A DNA stretch of 64,000 nt, taken from contig QCHA01000005.1 of NCBI GenBank assembly GCA_003279685.1, positions 1 through 64,000 of the forward strand. The letters are read 5' to 3'. This stretch comes from Pelagibacteraceae bacterium AG-390-L03 (GTDB taxonomy: Bacteria; Pseudomonadota; Alphaproteobacteria; Pelagibacterales; Pelagibacteraceae). Below, piece after piece: positions 35,618 through 45,770 of this stretch (positions are counted from its first letter, which is position 1; each line of letters opens with the position of its first letter). The notes below the pieces were generated by a model. The model did no database searches. It saw nothing but the letters and a program-made list of their open reading frames with translations, and had not been told where the DNA came from. Both the position numbers and the translations under genes were made by a program.

Positions 35618-36073
35618 TTAATTATTTAAAAAATCTATTGCTCCTTGAAGTATAAAAGCCGCTGCATTTTGATCTATATTTTTTTCTCTTTTGCTTACGT
35701 TAACATCTAGTTGGCTAGATAGATTAAAAGCTCCAACAGTAGACAACCTTTCGTCCCAAAGGCAAACGTCTATATCAATTGCTTTATCTACATTATTTGA
35801 CACATCATTAACCGATTGTGCTGATCTACCAGATGAACCATCCATATTTAGAGGATTTCCAATTATAACTCCTTTAATATCATATTCATTAATTATCTCT
35901 TTTAATTGAGCAATTAACTCATTTGTATTTGTTTTAGCGATAGTCTTAAAGGGTGTTGCTATAGATTGCCTCTCATCACAGATAGATACGCCAATTCTTT
36001 TAGATCCAAGATCTAAACCAATTAATCTAGATGGTTCTGTCTGTTTTTTTTTCAAATCTTCAATAGTGATCAT
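35618..36073 (-). CDS. ruvX: Putative pre-16S rRNA nuclease / Holliday junction resolvase-like YqgF/RuvX
   Basis: LIGLDLGSKRIGVSICDE...VIIGNPLNMDGSSG...WDERLSTVGA. Confidence 0.94.
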   Translation of the reverse strand: MITIEDLKKKQTEPSRLIGLDLGSKRIGVSICDERQSIATPFKTIAKTNTNELIAQLKEIINEYDIKGVIIGNPLNMDGSSGRSAQSVNDVSNNVDKAIDIDVCLWDERLSTVGAFNLSSQLDVNVSKREKNIDQNAAAFILQGAIDFLNN

Positions 36074-36123
36074 ATTGTATATTTTTAACTTAAGTGATAG
36101 TTTGCGACATATTTAAATACCAT

Positions 36124-36411
36124 ATGAGCATTGATCTTAAAACAATAAAGCATATTTCAAAACTATCAAGGATTTCAGTAGATGAACAAAAAGCTGAAAA
36201 ACTAGCAGGTGATTTAAACTCAATTTTCAAATTTATTGAAAAACTAAATGAATTAAATACTGACAATGTTGACCCTCTTACATCTGTTGCTGAAACAACT
36301 TTAAAATTTAGATCTGATGAGGTTAAAAATCAAAATATAAGAGAACAAATTATAAAAAATTCACCTGAAGATAATGAGGATTTTTTTGTAGTTCCAAAAG
36401 TTGTTGAATAA
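36124..36411 (+). CDS. gatC: Asp-tRNA(Asn)/Glu-tRNA(Gln) amidotransferase subunit C
   Basis: [47 protein letters not shown]; precedes gatA. Confidence 0.95.
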   Translation: MSIDLKTIKHISKLSRISVDEQKAEKLAGDLNSIFKFIEKLNELNTDNVDPLTSVAETTLKFRSDEVKNQNIREQIIKNSPEDNEDFFVVPKVVE

Positions 36412-37868
36412 TGTCTGATATAACCTCACAATCATTAACTTCATTAGTCAAAAATATTAAAGAAAAAAAACTATCGTCTGAGGAGGTTACCAAAGCTTTC
36501 GTTGATCGTTCTGAAAAATCAAAAGAATTAAATTCTTATATTACAGAAGATTTTTCAAATGCAATTGATAAATCAAAAAAATTTGATGAAAAACCTAATC
36601 TAGATTTAAAACTTCCTGGAATACCAATGGCTGTTAAAGATCTTTTTTGTACTAAAGATATTAGAACTACAGCAGGTAGTAAAATTCTTGAAAATTTTGT
36701 TCCCACATATGAGTCTACAGTTACTCAAAATATATGGAATGAAGGAGCCATTTTACTTGGCAAATTAAACTGTGATGAATTTGCCATGGGATCCTCAAAT
36801 GAAACAAGTTTTTACGGAAATGTTCAAAACCCAATTAATAAAGGATTGGTACCAGGTGGATCATCTGGTGGTTCAGCAGCTGCTGTAAGTGGTCAACTGA
36901 CACCGATTACAATAGGAACTGATACTGGTGGATCAATTAGACAGCCTGCTTCTTTTACTGGCACGGTTGGATTAAAACCTACTTATGGAAGTTGTTCAAG
37001 ATATGGGATAGTTGCATTTGCATCTTCACTAGATCAAGCAGGACCAATGTCTCAAAATGTAGAAGATTGTGCTTTACTGCAAGAAGTAATTAGCACTTAC
37101 GACAATAAAGACTCTACTTCAATTGATTTTAAAAGGGGTCAATATAGCAAAGACTTAACAAAAAATATTAAAGGAAAAAAAATAGGAATACCTAAAGAGT
37201 ATAGGGTAGAAGGGATGCCGAAAGAAATTGAAGAGTTATGGAAAAAAGGAATTGAATACGCTAAAGATTGTGGTGCTGAAATAATAGATATTTCACTACC
37301 TAACACTAGTTACGCTTTACCAGCATATTATATAGTTGCTCCAGCAGAAGCTTCTTCAAATTTAGCAAGATATGATGGTGTTAAGTATGGATTTAGAGCT
37401 AAAGGTGAAAACTTAATAGATATGTATGAAAAAACAAGATCAGAAGGTTTTGGTGCTGAAGTTCAACGAAGAATAATGATTGGTACTTATGTTTTGTCAT
37501 CAGGTTATTACGATGCTTATTATTTGAAGGCTCAAAAAGTTAGAAAGTTAATTAAAAATGATTTCGATGAAGCATATAAAAAAGTTGACGCTATTTTAAC
37601 ACCTTCAACACCTAGCTCAGCATTTAAGATAGGTGAAAAGAAAAATGATCCAGTTTCAATGTACTTAAATGATATCTTTACTGTACCAGTAAATTTAGCT
37701 GGTTTACCAGCTATATCTATACCAGCTGGTCTTGATGCTGCAGGATATCCTTTAGGATTGCAGATTATTGGTAAAGCATTTCAAGAACAAGAAATATTAA
37801 ACTTAGCATATGCTATGGAAGATAAAATTACTTTTAAAAATAAAATCACTGATTGGTGGATTAAATAG
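36411..37868 (+). CDS. gatA: Asp-tRNA(Asn)/Glu-tRNA(Gln) amidotransferase subunit A
   Basis: Amidase signature [34 protein letters not shown]. Confidence 0.98.
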   Translation: MSDITSQSLTSLVKNIKEKKLSSEEVTKAFVDRSEKSKELNSYITEDFSNAIDKSKKFDEKPNLDLKLPGIPMAVKDLFCTKDIRTTAGSKILENFVPTYESTVTQNIWNEGAILLGKLNCDEFAMGSSNETSFYGNVQNPINKGLVPGGSSGGSAAAVSGQLTPITIGTDTGGSIRQPASFTGTVGLKPTYGSCSRYGIVAFASSLDQAGPMSQNVEDCALLQEVISTYDNKDSTSIDFKRGQYSKDLTKNIKGKKIGIPKEYRVEGMPKEIEELWKKGIEYAKDCGAEIIDISLPNTSYALPAYYIVAPAEASSNLARYDGVKYGFRAKGENLIDMYEKTRSEGFGAEVQRRIMIGTYVLSSGYYDAYYLKAQKVRKLIKNDFDEAYKKVDAILTPSTPSSAFKIGEKKNDPVSMYLNDIFTVPVNLAGLPAISIPAGLDAAGYPLGLQIIGKAFQEQEILNLAYAMEDKITFKNKITDWWIK

Positions 37869-39343
37869 TGTCTAAAGATAATTCAGAATACTTAATAGAA
37901 AGATATGACAATGTTTATGAAGTCGTTATTGGTCTTGAAGTACATGCGCAAGTAACATCTAACTCAAAATTATTTTCATCTTCTTCAACAAAATTTGGTG
38001 CTGAACCTAACACACAAGTGAGTTTGGTTGACGCCGCTTTTCCAGGGATGTTGCCTGTGATTAATGAATACTGTGTGAAACAAGCAATAAAAACAGGAAT
38101 TGGTTTAAGAGCTCAAATAAATAAAAAATCAGTATTTGATAGAAAAAATTATTTCTATGCAGACCTTCCGCAAGGATATCAAATTTCTCAGTTTAAATAT
38201 CCAATAGTAGGAGAGGGTAAAGTTGTGCTTGATATGCCTAATGGACAAAAAGAAGTTGGTATAGAAAGACTTCATTTAGAACAAGATGCTGGAAAAAGTA
38301 TTCATGATATTGATCCCCAAAACACATTAGTTGACTTAAATAGATCTGGTGTAGCCTTAATGGAAATTGTAAGCAAACCTGATTTGAGATCACCTGATGA
38401 AGTAAGTGCTTATATCAAAAAATTAAGATCTATAATGAGATATTTAGGTACTTGTGATGGTAACATGCAAGAAGGTTCATTAAGAGCTGACGTTAATGTT
38501 TCGGTAAGATTAAAAGATTCTAAAGAGCTAGGTACACGTTGTGAAATTAAGAATGTAAATTCTATTAAGTTCATGCAAATGGCAATTGATTATGAAGCAA
38601 ATCGACAGGTTGATTTAATTGAAGAAGGTAAATCTATTGATCAAGAAACAAGATTATTTGACACAAAGAAAAATGAAACTAGATCAATGAGATCCAAAGA
38701 AGATGCTCATGATTATAGATATTTTCCAGATCCAGATTTATTACCATTAGAGGTCACTGATGAATTTATAGAAAATCTAAAAAAAGATATCCCAGAACTA
38801 CCAGATGATAAGAAGAAAAGATTTATAGATGAATTTAAAGTTTCTTCTTATGAAGCAACAATCTTAGTTTCTGATATTGATACTGCTAAATATTTTGAGG
38901 AAGTATTAGCAAAGATGGGTAAAAACAAAGATGTTAAATTAGCAGTCAATTGGATTACAGGTGAATTGTTTGCAGTTTTAAACAATAAAAATCTTGATAT
39001 TTCTCAAAGCCCAATAAGTGCAAAAAATTTAGCAAAATTAGTTAATTTAATAAAGAACGGAACAATCTCAGGAAAAATTGCCAAGACAATATTTGAATTA
39101 ATGATGGATGGAGAAAAAGATCCACAAATAATCGTTGAGGAAAAGGGATTAAAACAAGAAAGTGACCCTAAAGCCTTAGAAGCTTTAATCGATAAGATAA
39201 TTGATGAAAATCGAGAAAAAGCTATTGAATACAAAAATGGAAAAGAAAAATTATTTGGCTTCTTCGTTGGTCAAGCAATGAAAGTTTCTGGCGGCAAAGC
39301 TAACCCTCAATTGATAAACGAGATATTAAAGAAAAAGCTTTAA
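37868..39343 (+). CDS. gatB: Asp-tRNA(Asn)/Glu-tRNA(Gln) amidotransferase subunit B (GTG start)
   Basis: [36 protein letters not shown]. Confidence 0.98.
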   Translation: MSKDNSEYLIERYDNVYEVVIGLEVHAQVTSNSKLFSSSSTKFGAEPNTQVSLVDAAFPGMLPVINEYCVKQAIKTGIGLRAQINKKSVFDRKNYFYADLPQGYQISQFKYPIVGEGKVVLDMPNGQKEVGIERLHLEQDAGKSIHDIDPQNTLVDLNRSGVALMEIVSKPDLRSPDEVSAYIKKLRSIMRYLGTCDGNMQEGSLRADVNVSVRLKDSKELGTRCEIKNVNSIKFMQMAIDYEANRQVDLIEEGKSIDQETRLFDTKKNETRSMRSKEDAHDYRYFPDPDLLPLEVTDEFIENLKKDIPELPDDKKKRFIDEFKVSSYEATILVSDIDTAKYFEEVLAKMGKNKDVKLAVNWITGELFAVLNNKNLDISQSPISAKNLAKLVNLIKNGTISGKIAKTIFELMMDGEKDPQIIVEEKGLKQESDPKALEALIDKIIDENREKAIEYKNGKEKLFGFFVGQAMKVSGGKANPQLINEILKKKL

Positions 39344-39347
39344 TAAA

Positions 39348-39998
39348 ATGGGCGCAAACCTTGAGATAACAAAAAAAATACAAAACTATATTAATGATTT
39401 TGGATTAAAATTACACTCAGTTCAGCAAGACATAATTAATTATAATAATACACTAGGTGATATCAAAAGAATGCAAGTTGATCCTTCTCAATGTCATTTT
39501 CTTCATTTAATTATAAAAATCTCAAACATTAAAAATGTACTAGAAATTGGAACCTTTACAGGACTTAGCGCACTTTCAATTTTACTTGCTCTACCTGATG
39601 ATGGTAAACTTATAGCACTCGATAAGAATGAAGAAACTAATAAGGTTGCATTAGATTTTTTTAAAAAAGCTAAACAAGACCATAAAATTAAAACAATAAT
39701 AAAGCCGGCTCTTGAAAGCTTAAATGAATTAAAAAACACTAAATTTGATATGGTTTTTATTGATGCAGATAAATTAAACTATAAAGAATATTATGAAAGA
39801 TCATTAGATCGAGTAAATAAAGGTGGATTAATAATTATTGATAATGTGTTGTGGCATGGTGAAGTTGCCGAGGTAGATAATCTTGATAAATATACTGTTA
39901 ATATTAGAGAATTTAATTCCTATGTTTCTAAGGATAAAAGAGTAGAACAAATTATAGTACCTTTAGGAGATGGAATGACTATTTGTAGAGTTTTATAA
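39348..39998 (+). CDS. Class I SAM-dependent O-methyltransferase
   Basis: VLEIGTFTGLSALSILLALP; FDMVFIDADKLNYKEYYE; GGLIIIDNVLWHGEV (caffeoyl-CoA OMT-like family). Confidence 0.9.
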   Translation: MGANLEITKKIQNYINDFGLKLHSVQQDIINYNNTLGDIKRMQVDPSQCHFLHLIIKISNIKNVLEIGTFTGLSALSILLALPDDGKLIALDKNEETNKVALDFFKKAKQDHKIKTIIKPALESLNELKNTKFDMVFIDADKLNYKEYYERSLDRVNKGGLIIIDNVLWHGEVAEVDNLDKYTVNIREFNSYVSKDKRVEQIIVPLGDGMTICRVL

Positions 39999-40906
39999 TG
40001 TTTGAAGTATTAGGATTTTATAAATTTATAAAAATAAGATCATTAAAAAAAAATAAAGTTTTACTCCAGAATTTTTTAATAAATAAAAAAATTAGAGGAA
40101 CTATTATTATTGCTGATGAGGGTATCAATGGGACTATATCTGGAAAAGTAAAAGATATTAAAAGTACCATTAATAGATTAAAAAAAATGTTTTCTATTAA
40201 AGATTTTGACAACAGCAATAATTCCAAGAGTTCATTTCAACCATTTCATAAACCTAAAGTTAAAGTAAAAAAAGAAGTTGTCCCAATGAATTTAACTTTA
40301 AATTCTAAAGAAAGAAATTTAGATACACATTTAGACCCCAAAGAGTGGAATAATTTAATTAAAAAAAAAGATACTCATATTATTGATACAAGAAAACCTT
40401 TTGAATTTAATATTGGAACATTTAAAAATTCAGTTAATCCGGATGTAAATAATTTTAGAGATTTTCCAAAATACCTAAATAAACTTAAAAAAGAAAAACC
40501 TGTAGCAATGTTTTGTACTGGAGGAATTAGATGTGAAAAGACTTCGATATATTTAAAAAAGAAGGGTTTTAAGAACATATTTCAATTAAATGGAGGTATT
40601 TTAAATTATCTAAAAAAAATAAAAGACAAAGATAGTTTATGGAAAGGAGAATGTTTTGTTTTTGATAACAGAGTCAGTCTTAAACATGGTTTAAAAGTTG
40701 GAACTTACTTTATGTGCAGCGGATGCAGAAAACCTATTTCTCCCAAAGACAAGAAATCAAAAAAATATGAAGAAGGTGTTTCTTGCCTAAATTGTCATGA
40801 CAATTTAACAGAAATCCAAAAATCAAGGTTTCGAATGAGACAAAAACAAATAAACCTTGCTAAAAAGAGTGGATCAAAGCATATATTTCAGAAAGAATTT
40901 AAATAA
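39998..40906 (+). CDS. trhO: Rhodanese-domain tRNA uridine(34) hydroxylase TrhO (YceA)
   Basis: IIADEGINGTISG; rhodanese site MFCTGGIRCEKTSIYLKKKGF; CxxC pairs at the C-terminus. Confidence 0.9.
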   Translation: MFEVLGFYKFIKIRSLKKNKVLLQNFLINKKIRGTIIIADEGINGTISGKVKDIKSTINRLKKMFSIKDFDNSNNSKSSFQPFHKPKVKVKKEVVPMNLTLNSKERNLDTHLDPKEWNNLIKKKDTHIIDTRKPFEFNIGTFKNSVNPDVNNFRDFPKYLNKLKKEKPVAMFCTGGIRCEKTSIYLKKKGFKNIFQLNGGILNYLKKIKDKDSLWKGECFVFDNRVSLKHGLKVGTYFMCSGCRKPISPKDKKSKKYEEGVSCLNCHDNLTEIQKSRFRMRQKQINLAKKSGSKHIFQKEFK

Positions 40907-40912
40907 AATATT

Positions 40913-42283
40913 TTGTCTAAACAAATAAATTTAACCAAAGACCCTATTTGGGATCTTCTTAGAAAAGTAACAATACCTGCAAGTGTAGGTTCATTGTTTC
41001 AGACTTTCTATAATTTAGTAGATACTTGGTTTGCAGGAAAAATTTCTGCCGAAGCGATAGGTGCTATAGCCAAATCATTTCCTATATATTTTGTAATCAT
41101 AGCAGTTGGAGTAGGTATAGGTGCTGCAACAAATGCATGTATTGGTAATTTGTTAGGGGAGAAGAAAATTAATAAAGCTTCTTTGTTTATTGCTCAATCA
41201 GTAGTATTTGCAATTGTAACCTCAGTAATTGTTACTTTATTTGGATTAAATGTATCAAATTTTCTTTTAGGAGTAATGGGATCTGATGCTGCTAGTATTA
41301 CTTTAACTAGAGAATATTTAGACATAATTTTTTACGGTACCTTTATTGTAATGATTCAAATTTCTTTGAACGGAGCTTTAAATGCTCAAGGAGATACCAA
41401 AAGTTATAGAAATGTATTAATTTTTAGTTTCTTTTTAAATATTGTTTTAAATCCTTTATTTATTTGGGGATATGGATTTATTCCTGCTTTTGGAATTGGT
41501 GGTCTCGCTATAGCAACAGTAATTTCACAATCTATTGGAACATTTTATTTAGCTTATAAAATTAACTCATGTAAATTAAGAAAATATTTATACATACGAT
41601 GTTTTATTCCTAAACTTGATATGTTGAGAGAATTATTTTCTCAAGCATTACCAATAATGTTCAGCATGTTATTTATAGGTGTTGGTATATTTAATATTTT
41701 GTATTTTATTGGTCAGTTTGGAGAAATGGCTACAGCTGGATATGGTTCTGCTTTAAGAGTAGAGCAAGTTTTCCTTTTACCTGTTATTGGTCTTAATACA
41801 GCTGTACTTTCAATTGGAGGACAAAATTTTGGCGCAAAGAAATTTAATCGAATAAGAGAATTATATTCAAAGGCTCTTTTGTTTGGATCTTCTTTTATGG
41901 TTGGGGCAGGAATAATATTATTTTTTGGCGCCGAATTTTTTGTATCTCAATTTACAGATAATACAGAAGCGATTAAACATGGAGCTATTTATCTTAAAGT
42001 AGCAGCTTTAATTGGTCCAATTTATCCAGTATTTTTTATTACTACAGCAGTCTTTCAAGCTTTAAAAAAACCAATTTATAGTTTGTATTTAAGTATTTTA
42101 AGATTAACTGCATTTCCTTTCTTGTCTTTATGGTATGTGATTAATATTAGAGGAGGTGATTATACTGATATATTTTATACAATATTAGTAACTAATTGGG
42201 TTATGGGTATTGCTCTAATTGTATTCATTGGATATTTCTTAAATAATGTATTTAAACAAAAAATGGGCCATTTTAGTTATTAG
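40913..42283 (+). CDS. MATE family efflux transporter (TTG start)
   Basis: About 12 hydrophobic segments; VTIPASVGSLFQTFYNLVDTWFAG; QGDTKSYRNVLIFSFFLNIVLNPLFI. Confidence 0.92.
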   Translation: MSKQINLTKDPIWDLLRKVTIPASVGSLFQTFYNLVDTWFAGKISAEAIGAIAKSFPIYFVIIAVGVGIGAATNACIGNLLGEKKINKASLFIAQSVVFAIVTSVIVTLFGLNVSNFLLGVMGSDAASITLTREYLDIIFYGTFIVMIQISLNGALNAQGDTKSYRNVLIFSFFLNIVLNPLFIWGYGFIPAFGIGGLAIATVISQSIGTFYLAYKINSCKLRKYLYIRCFIPKLDMLRELFSQALPIMFSMLFIGVGIFNILYFIGQFGEMATAGYGSALRVEQVFLLPVIGLNTAVLSIGGQNFGAKKFNRIRELYSKALLFGSSFMVGAGIILFFGAEFFVSQFTDNTEAIKHGAIYLKVAALIGPIYPVFFITTAVFQALKKPIYSLYLSILRLTAFPFLSLWYVINIRGGDYTDIFYTILVTNWVMGIALIVFIGYFLNNVFKQKMGHFSY

Positions 42284-42731
42284 CATTTTATTTTTAATAT
42301 CTCTTTTCATTAATACTGAAATTAAATCACAAGATATTCAGATAACAGATGGTGATACAATCAAAATAGATGGTGAGAAAATTAGATTTAGTGGCATAGA
42401 CACACCAGAGCTAAAGCAAAAGTGTATAAAGAAAAATATAAAAAATTCTTGTGGGCTAAAAGCTAAACAAATTCTTATCGATAAAATTGGAAATAATAAA
42501 GTTACTTGTTTAAGAGAAGGTAAAGATCAATACTATAGAACATTAGCTGAGTGTTTTGTAAATAATGAGAGTTTATCTAGTTTTTTAGTTAGAAGTGGTT
42601 ATGCGTTTGCTTATAGAAGGTATTCTAAAAAGTTTATTGAAGATGAAGAATATGCTAAATCTAAAAAAATTGGAATGTGGTCAATGGAATTTGATTATCC
42701 ATGGAATTATAGGAAATTTACAAAAAAATAA
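42246..42731 (+). CDS. Membrane-anchored/secreted thermonuclease-like (SNase) protein
   Basis: N-terminal hydrophobic segment; TDGDTIKIDGEKIRFSGIDTPE...YRTLAECFVNN...; overlaps the MATE gene by 38 nt. Confidence 0.87.
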   Translation: MYLNKKWAILVISILFLISLFINTEIKSQDIQITDGDTIKIDGEKIRFSGIDTPELKQKCIKKNIKNSCGLKAKQILIDKIGNNKVTCLREGKDQYYRTLAECFVNNESLSSFLVRSGYAFAYRRYSKKFIEDEEYAKSKKIGMWSMEFDYPWNYRKFTKK

Positions 42732-42815
42732 TATCAAGTACTATTTACTATCAGTTTTGTTTGATAATCCGTCAACTACTATTGATAAAAAGATAATTAT
42801 TGTTAAAAATTTAAA

Positions 42816-44177
42816 ATGATTGGAATATCTACAATTGGTAACGCAACGCTTATTGCTTATGATGATAGCCCAATACTATCTACAGACCCTTGGTTTGGGG
42901 ATAGCGATCCAGCTTATTTTGGTAGTTGGATCACTAGTCATGTCTTTCCTAAGAATCTCCAAGAAGATGTTTTAAATTCAAAATATATTTGGTTTTCTCA
43001 TGGTCATCCAGATCATTTAAATCCAGAAAGTATAAAAAAATTATTGGGTAAAAAATTATTATTACCTGATCATATTGGATCAAGAATTTATAAAGATTTA
43101 ATTAAAGAAAATTTCACTGTGGACATTCTTCCAGATAGAAAGTGGGTGCAGTTATCAGCAAACATCAAAGTTTTATGCATAACAACAATTATTCAAGATG
43201 CAATTCTTCTTGTTGATGTTAATGGTAAATTATTTGTTAATATGAACGATGCATCACTTAGACATTGTTATGCTGAAAGATTTATTAGAAATATTGTTAA
43301 AAGTTATTCTCAGTCATACCTATTAGCACTTTCTGGGTATGGTGATACAGATATGATAAATTTTTATGATGAGGATGGCAAATTCGTAGTACCACCTGCA
43401 GCAGCAAAACCAGAAGTTGGAATAGAATTAGGAAAAAAGGCTAATGCAATAGGTGTAAATAATGTTATTCCTTTTAGCTCCTCTCATCAGTTTCAGAGGT
43501 CAGATACTGTTTGGTGCAATAAATATTCGACACCTGTGACTGCCTATAAAGTGGGGCTTCCTAACAATTTAAATTTTATCCCTCCTTTTGTAAGTATTAA
43601 TTGTCTTGATGATAGTTTTGAATTGATAAATCCTGATCCAGTTCCTTTAGTTATAAAAAATTGTGAAGAATTTGGTGATAATTGGTCGGATGAATTACAG
43701 ACTTCTGATAGAAAGATTATAGAAAATTACTTTAAGAGAAAAGAAAAAATAAGACAAACTGTCTCTTTTATTAATTTTCGAGTTGGTGGAAAGGATAACT
43801 TTTTTAAGTTTGAAGCTAACAATACAAAAGGAATTACTTTCGAAGTTCCAAGATCTAGTTTAATGACATCTATCAATTTTGAAATATTCGACGATTTGCT
43901 CATAGGAAATTTTATGAAAACAACCCTACATGATATGCGATCATTATATGAAGGAGATTTTAATTTGTATCTTTCAAAATATGCTGATAACGGCAGGGCA
44001 GAAACTATCTCTGAACTTGAAGAATATTTCAATCTTTATAAACAACGATTTGGTAGAGAATATATTTTCCAAACATTCCTTGATAAATCTTCATATATTT
44101 TCAATAGATATATAAGTACCAATAGAAAATCATTTATACATAGACAGGCTAATAAAATTTATCGTTTTTTGAAATGA
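42816..44177 (+). CDS. MBL-fold metallohydrolase-like protein with large C-terminal region (CMAH/UlaG-like, no Rieske domain)
   Basis: ILSTDPWFGD, IWFSHGHPDHLNPE, C-terminal FEVPRSSLMTSINFEIFDDLLIGNFMKTTLH. Confidence 0.75.
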   Translation: MIGISTIGNATLIAYDDSPILSTDPWFGDSDPAYFGSWITSHVFPKNLQEDVLNSKYIWFSHGHPDHLNPESIKKLLGKKLLLPDHIGSRIYKDLIKENFTVDILPDRKWVQLSANIKVLCITTIIQDAILLVDVNGKLFVNMNDASLRHCYAERFIRNIVKSYSQSYLLALSGYGDTDMINFYDEDGKFVVPPAAAKPEVGIELGKKANAIGVNNVIPFSSSHQFQRSDTVWCNKYSTPVTAYKVGLPNNLNFIPPFVSINCLDDSFELINPDPVPLVIKNCEEFGDNWSDELQTSDRKIIENYFKRKEKIRQTVSFINFRVGGKDNFFKFEANNTKGITFEVPRSSLMTSINFEIFDDLLIGNFMKTTLHDMRSLYEGDFNLYLSKYADNGRAETISELEEYFNLYKQRFGREYIFQTFLDKSSYIFNRYISTNRKSFIHRQANKIYRFLK

Positions 44178-44196
44178 ATAAAGATAAGGTAAAGAT

Positions 44197-44958
44197 ATGA
44201 TAAAAATTTTTATAAAATATATTCTTAAAAAATTATCTAGATTGATATATTTAATTTACAAAATTATAGATTTTACTATTCCCAATGAAATAAAATCAAA
44301 ATCAAAATACAAATCAATATTGAAATCTAAATTAAAATTAAAATCAAAATTAGAGAATAATTTAGTAGATGAAACATATAATCATTTTAAAGAACATTTT
44401 GAAAAAAGTGTTCTTTTTGAAGACGTATTTGAAATTAGAGAATATGCTATTAAAAGTTCATTATTAAATGATAAAAAAAATGAGTATTTTTATTTGGAGT
44501 TTGGGGTATTTAAAGGAAAAAGTTCCAATTTTTTTTCTAAATTTGTAAATAAATTATATTGTTTTGATAGTTTTGAAGGTCTGAAAGAAGATTGGGTTGG
44601 TACATCAGAATCCAAAGGTACTTTTAACTTAAACAAACAAATTCCAAAATTAAATTCTAATATTTATCCAATTGTCGGTTGGGTAGAAGATACTCTAGAT
44701 GATTTTCTAAAAAAACATAATCCAAAAATTAATTTTGTTCATTTTGATATGGATACTTATAGTCCAACAAAATTTACCTTAGAAAAAATTAAACCTTATT
44801 TGGTAAAGAACTCTATATTAATTTTTGATGAATTGTACCATTTTGTAGGATGGAAAGAAGGAGAATTTAAAGCTTTAAAAGAAGTATTTAAAGAAGAAGA
44901 GTTTGAATATAAAGCGTTTAATTTAAACGGTCAAATAGCTGTCATTCAAATAAAATAG
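44197..44958 (+). CDS. TylF/macrocin-O-methyltransferase-like SAM-dependent methyltransferase
   Basis: YLEFGVFKGKSSNFF...LYCFDSFEGL...VHFDMDTYSPTKFTLEKIKPYL...LIFDELYHFVGWKEGEFKAL. Confidence 0.82.
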   Translation: MIKIFIKYILKKLSRLIYLIYKIIDFTIPNEIKSKSKYKSILKSKLKLKSKLENNLVDETYNHFKEHFEKSVLFEDVFEIREYAIKSSLLNDKKNEYFYLEFGVFKGKSSNFFSKFVNKLYCFDSFEGLKEDWVGTSESKGTFNLNKQIPKLNSNIYPIVGWVEDTLDDFLKKHNPKINFVHFDMDTYSPTKFTLEKIKPYLVKNSILIFDELYHFVGWKEGEFKALKEVFKEEEFEYKAFNLNGQIAVIQIK

Positions 44959-45001
44959 TTTCAAATTTATTTTTAAACCTTAGTTACCACATATCCTTTA
45001 A

Positions 45002-45730
45002 TTAAGTTTTTAATTTTTTTTCAAGCTTTCTTACAAAGTAAGAAACAATTAATATTAAAACTAAATATTCTAAAATTAAGAAAGTATAGATTTCTAAAGG
45101 TCTGTATGTAGTGACTACTAATTCATTAGCCTTTCTAGTGAGATCACCAATACCAATAATAGAAACCAAAGAAGACATTTTTAGAACATATACAAACTGA
45201 TTTCCTATTGCTGGCAAAATATTTTTTATAGCTTGAGGTAGTATTACAAATCTTAATCTTTTAAAAAAAGTTAAGCCTAATGAACTTCCAGCTTCCCATT
45301 GCGCTTTTTTAATTGAATTAATTCCTGCTCTAAAAATTTCAGCCTGAAAAGCACTTTCGCTAATTGAAAGAGCTATTATACCAGAGACAAACGGGCTAAA
45401 ACTTATACCTGTCATTATTGGAAGACCGTAATAAATCCATAAAATTAAAACTAATAATGGTACAGCTCTTATAATCTCTACATAACTAATATTAATATAA
45501 GTTAACAACTTATTTTTTGCTAATGAGGGGATAGCAACAAGAAATCCTAAAATCATTGATATCACAATTGATACTATTGAGATAAAAATAGTTGTTGTTA
45601 GACCACTTAATAAAAACTTTAAGTTAGTTAATCCCTCAATATTATTTGGAGAAATAATAAACCAACCTAACTCTTGATCTGTGCAAGAAGTAAGAGGAAT
45701 TATTAAAAGTAAAAAAAATATATTCTTCAC
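45002..45730 (-). CDS. Polar amino acid-type ABC transporter permease with N-terminal lipobox
   Basis: EAA-loop EAGSSLGLTFFKRLRFVILPQAIKNILPAIGNQFVYVLKMSSLVSIIGIGDL; N-terminus MKNIFFLLLIIPLTSC. Confidence 0.9.
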   Translation of the reverse strand: MKNIFFLLLIIPLTSCTDQELGWFIISPNNIEGLTNLKFLLSGLTTTIFISIVSIVISMILGFLVAIPSLAKNKLLTYINISYVEIIRAVPLLVLILWIYYGLPIMTGISFSPFVSGIIALSISESAFQAEIFRAGINSIKKAQWEAGSSLGLTFFKRLRFVILPQAIKNILPAIGNQFVYVLKMSSLVSIIGIGDLTRKANELVVTTYRPLEIYTFLILEYLVLILIVSYFVRKLEKKLKT

Positions 45731-45770
45731 TCTTAAAGTTATAGTGAATTAAATATTAATATCTAACTGA

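Noticed and set aside
42732-42815. 84-nt gap before the MBL-like gene as a possible ncRNA
   Set aside because: Only short imperfect repeats (TATCA, TTGATAA); no strong structure.
42595-42819. 74-aa plus-strand ORF overlapping the nuclease 3' end
   Set aside because: Mostly out-of-frame read of the nuclease gene; the small non-overlapping tail has no support.
44959-45001. Possible terminator between the convergent TylF-like methyltransferase and permease genes
   Set aside because: No convincing stem plus T-tract visible; AT-rich sequence only.
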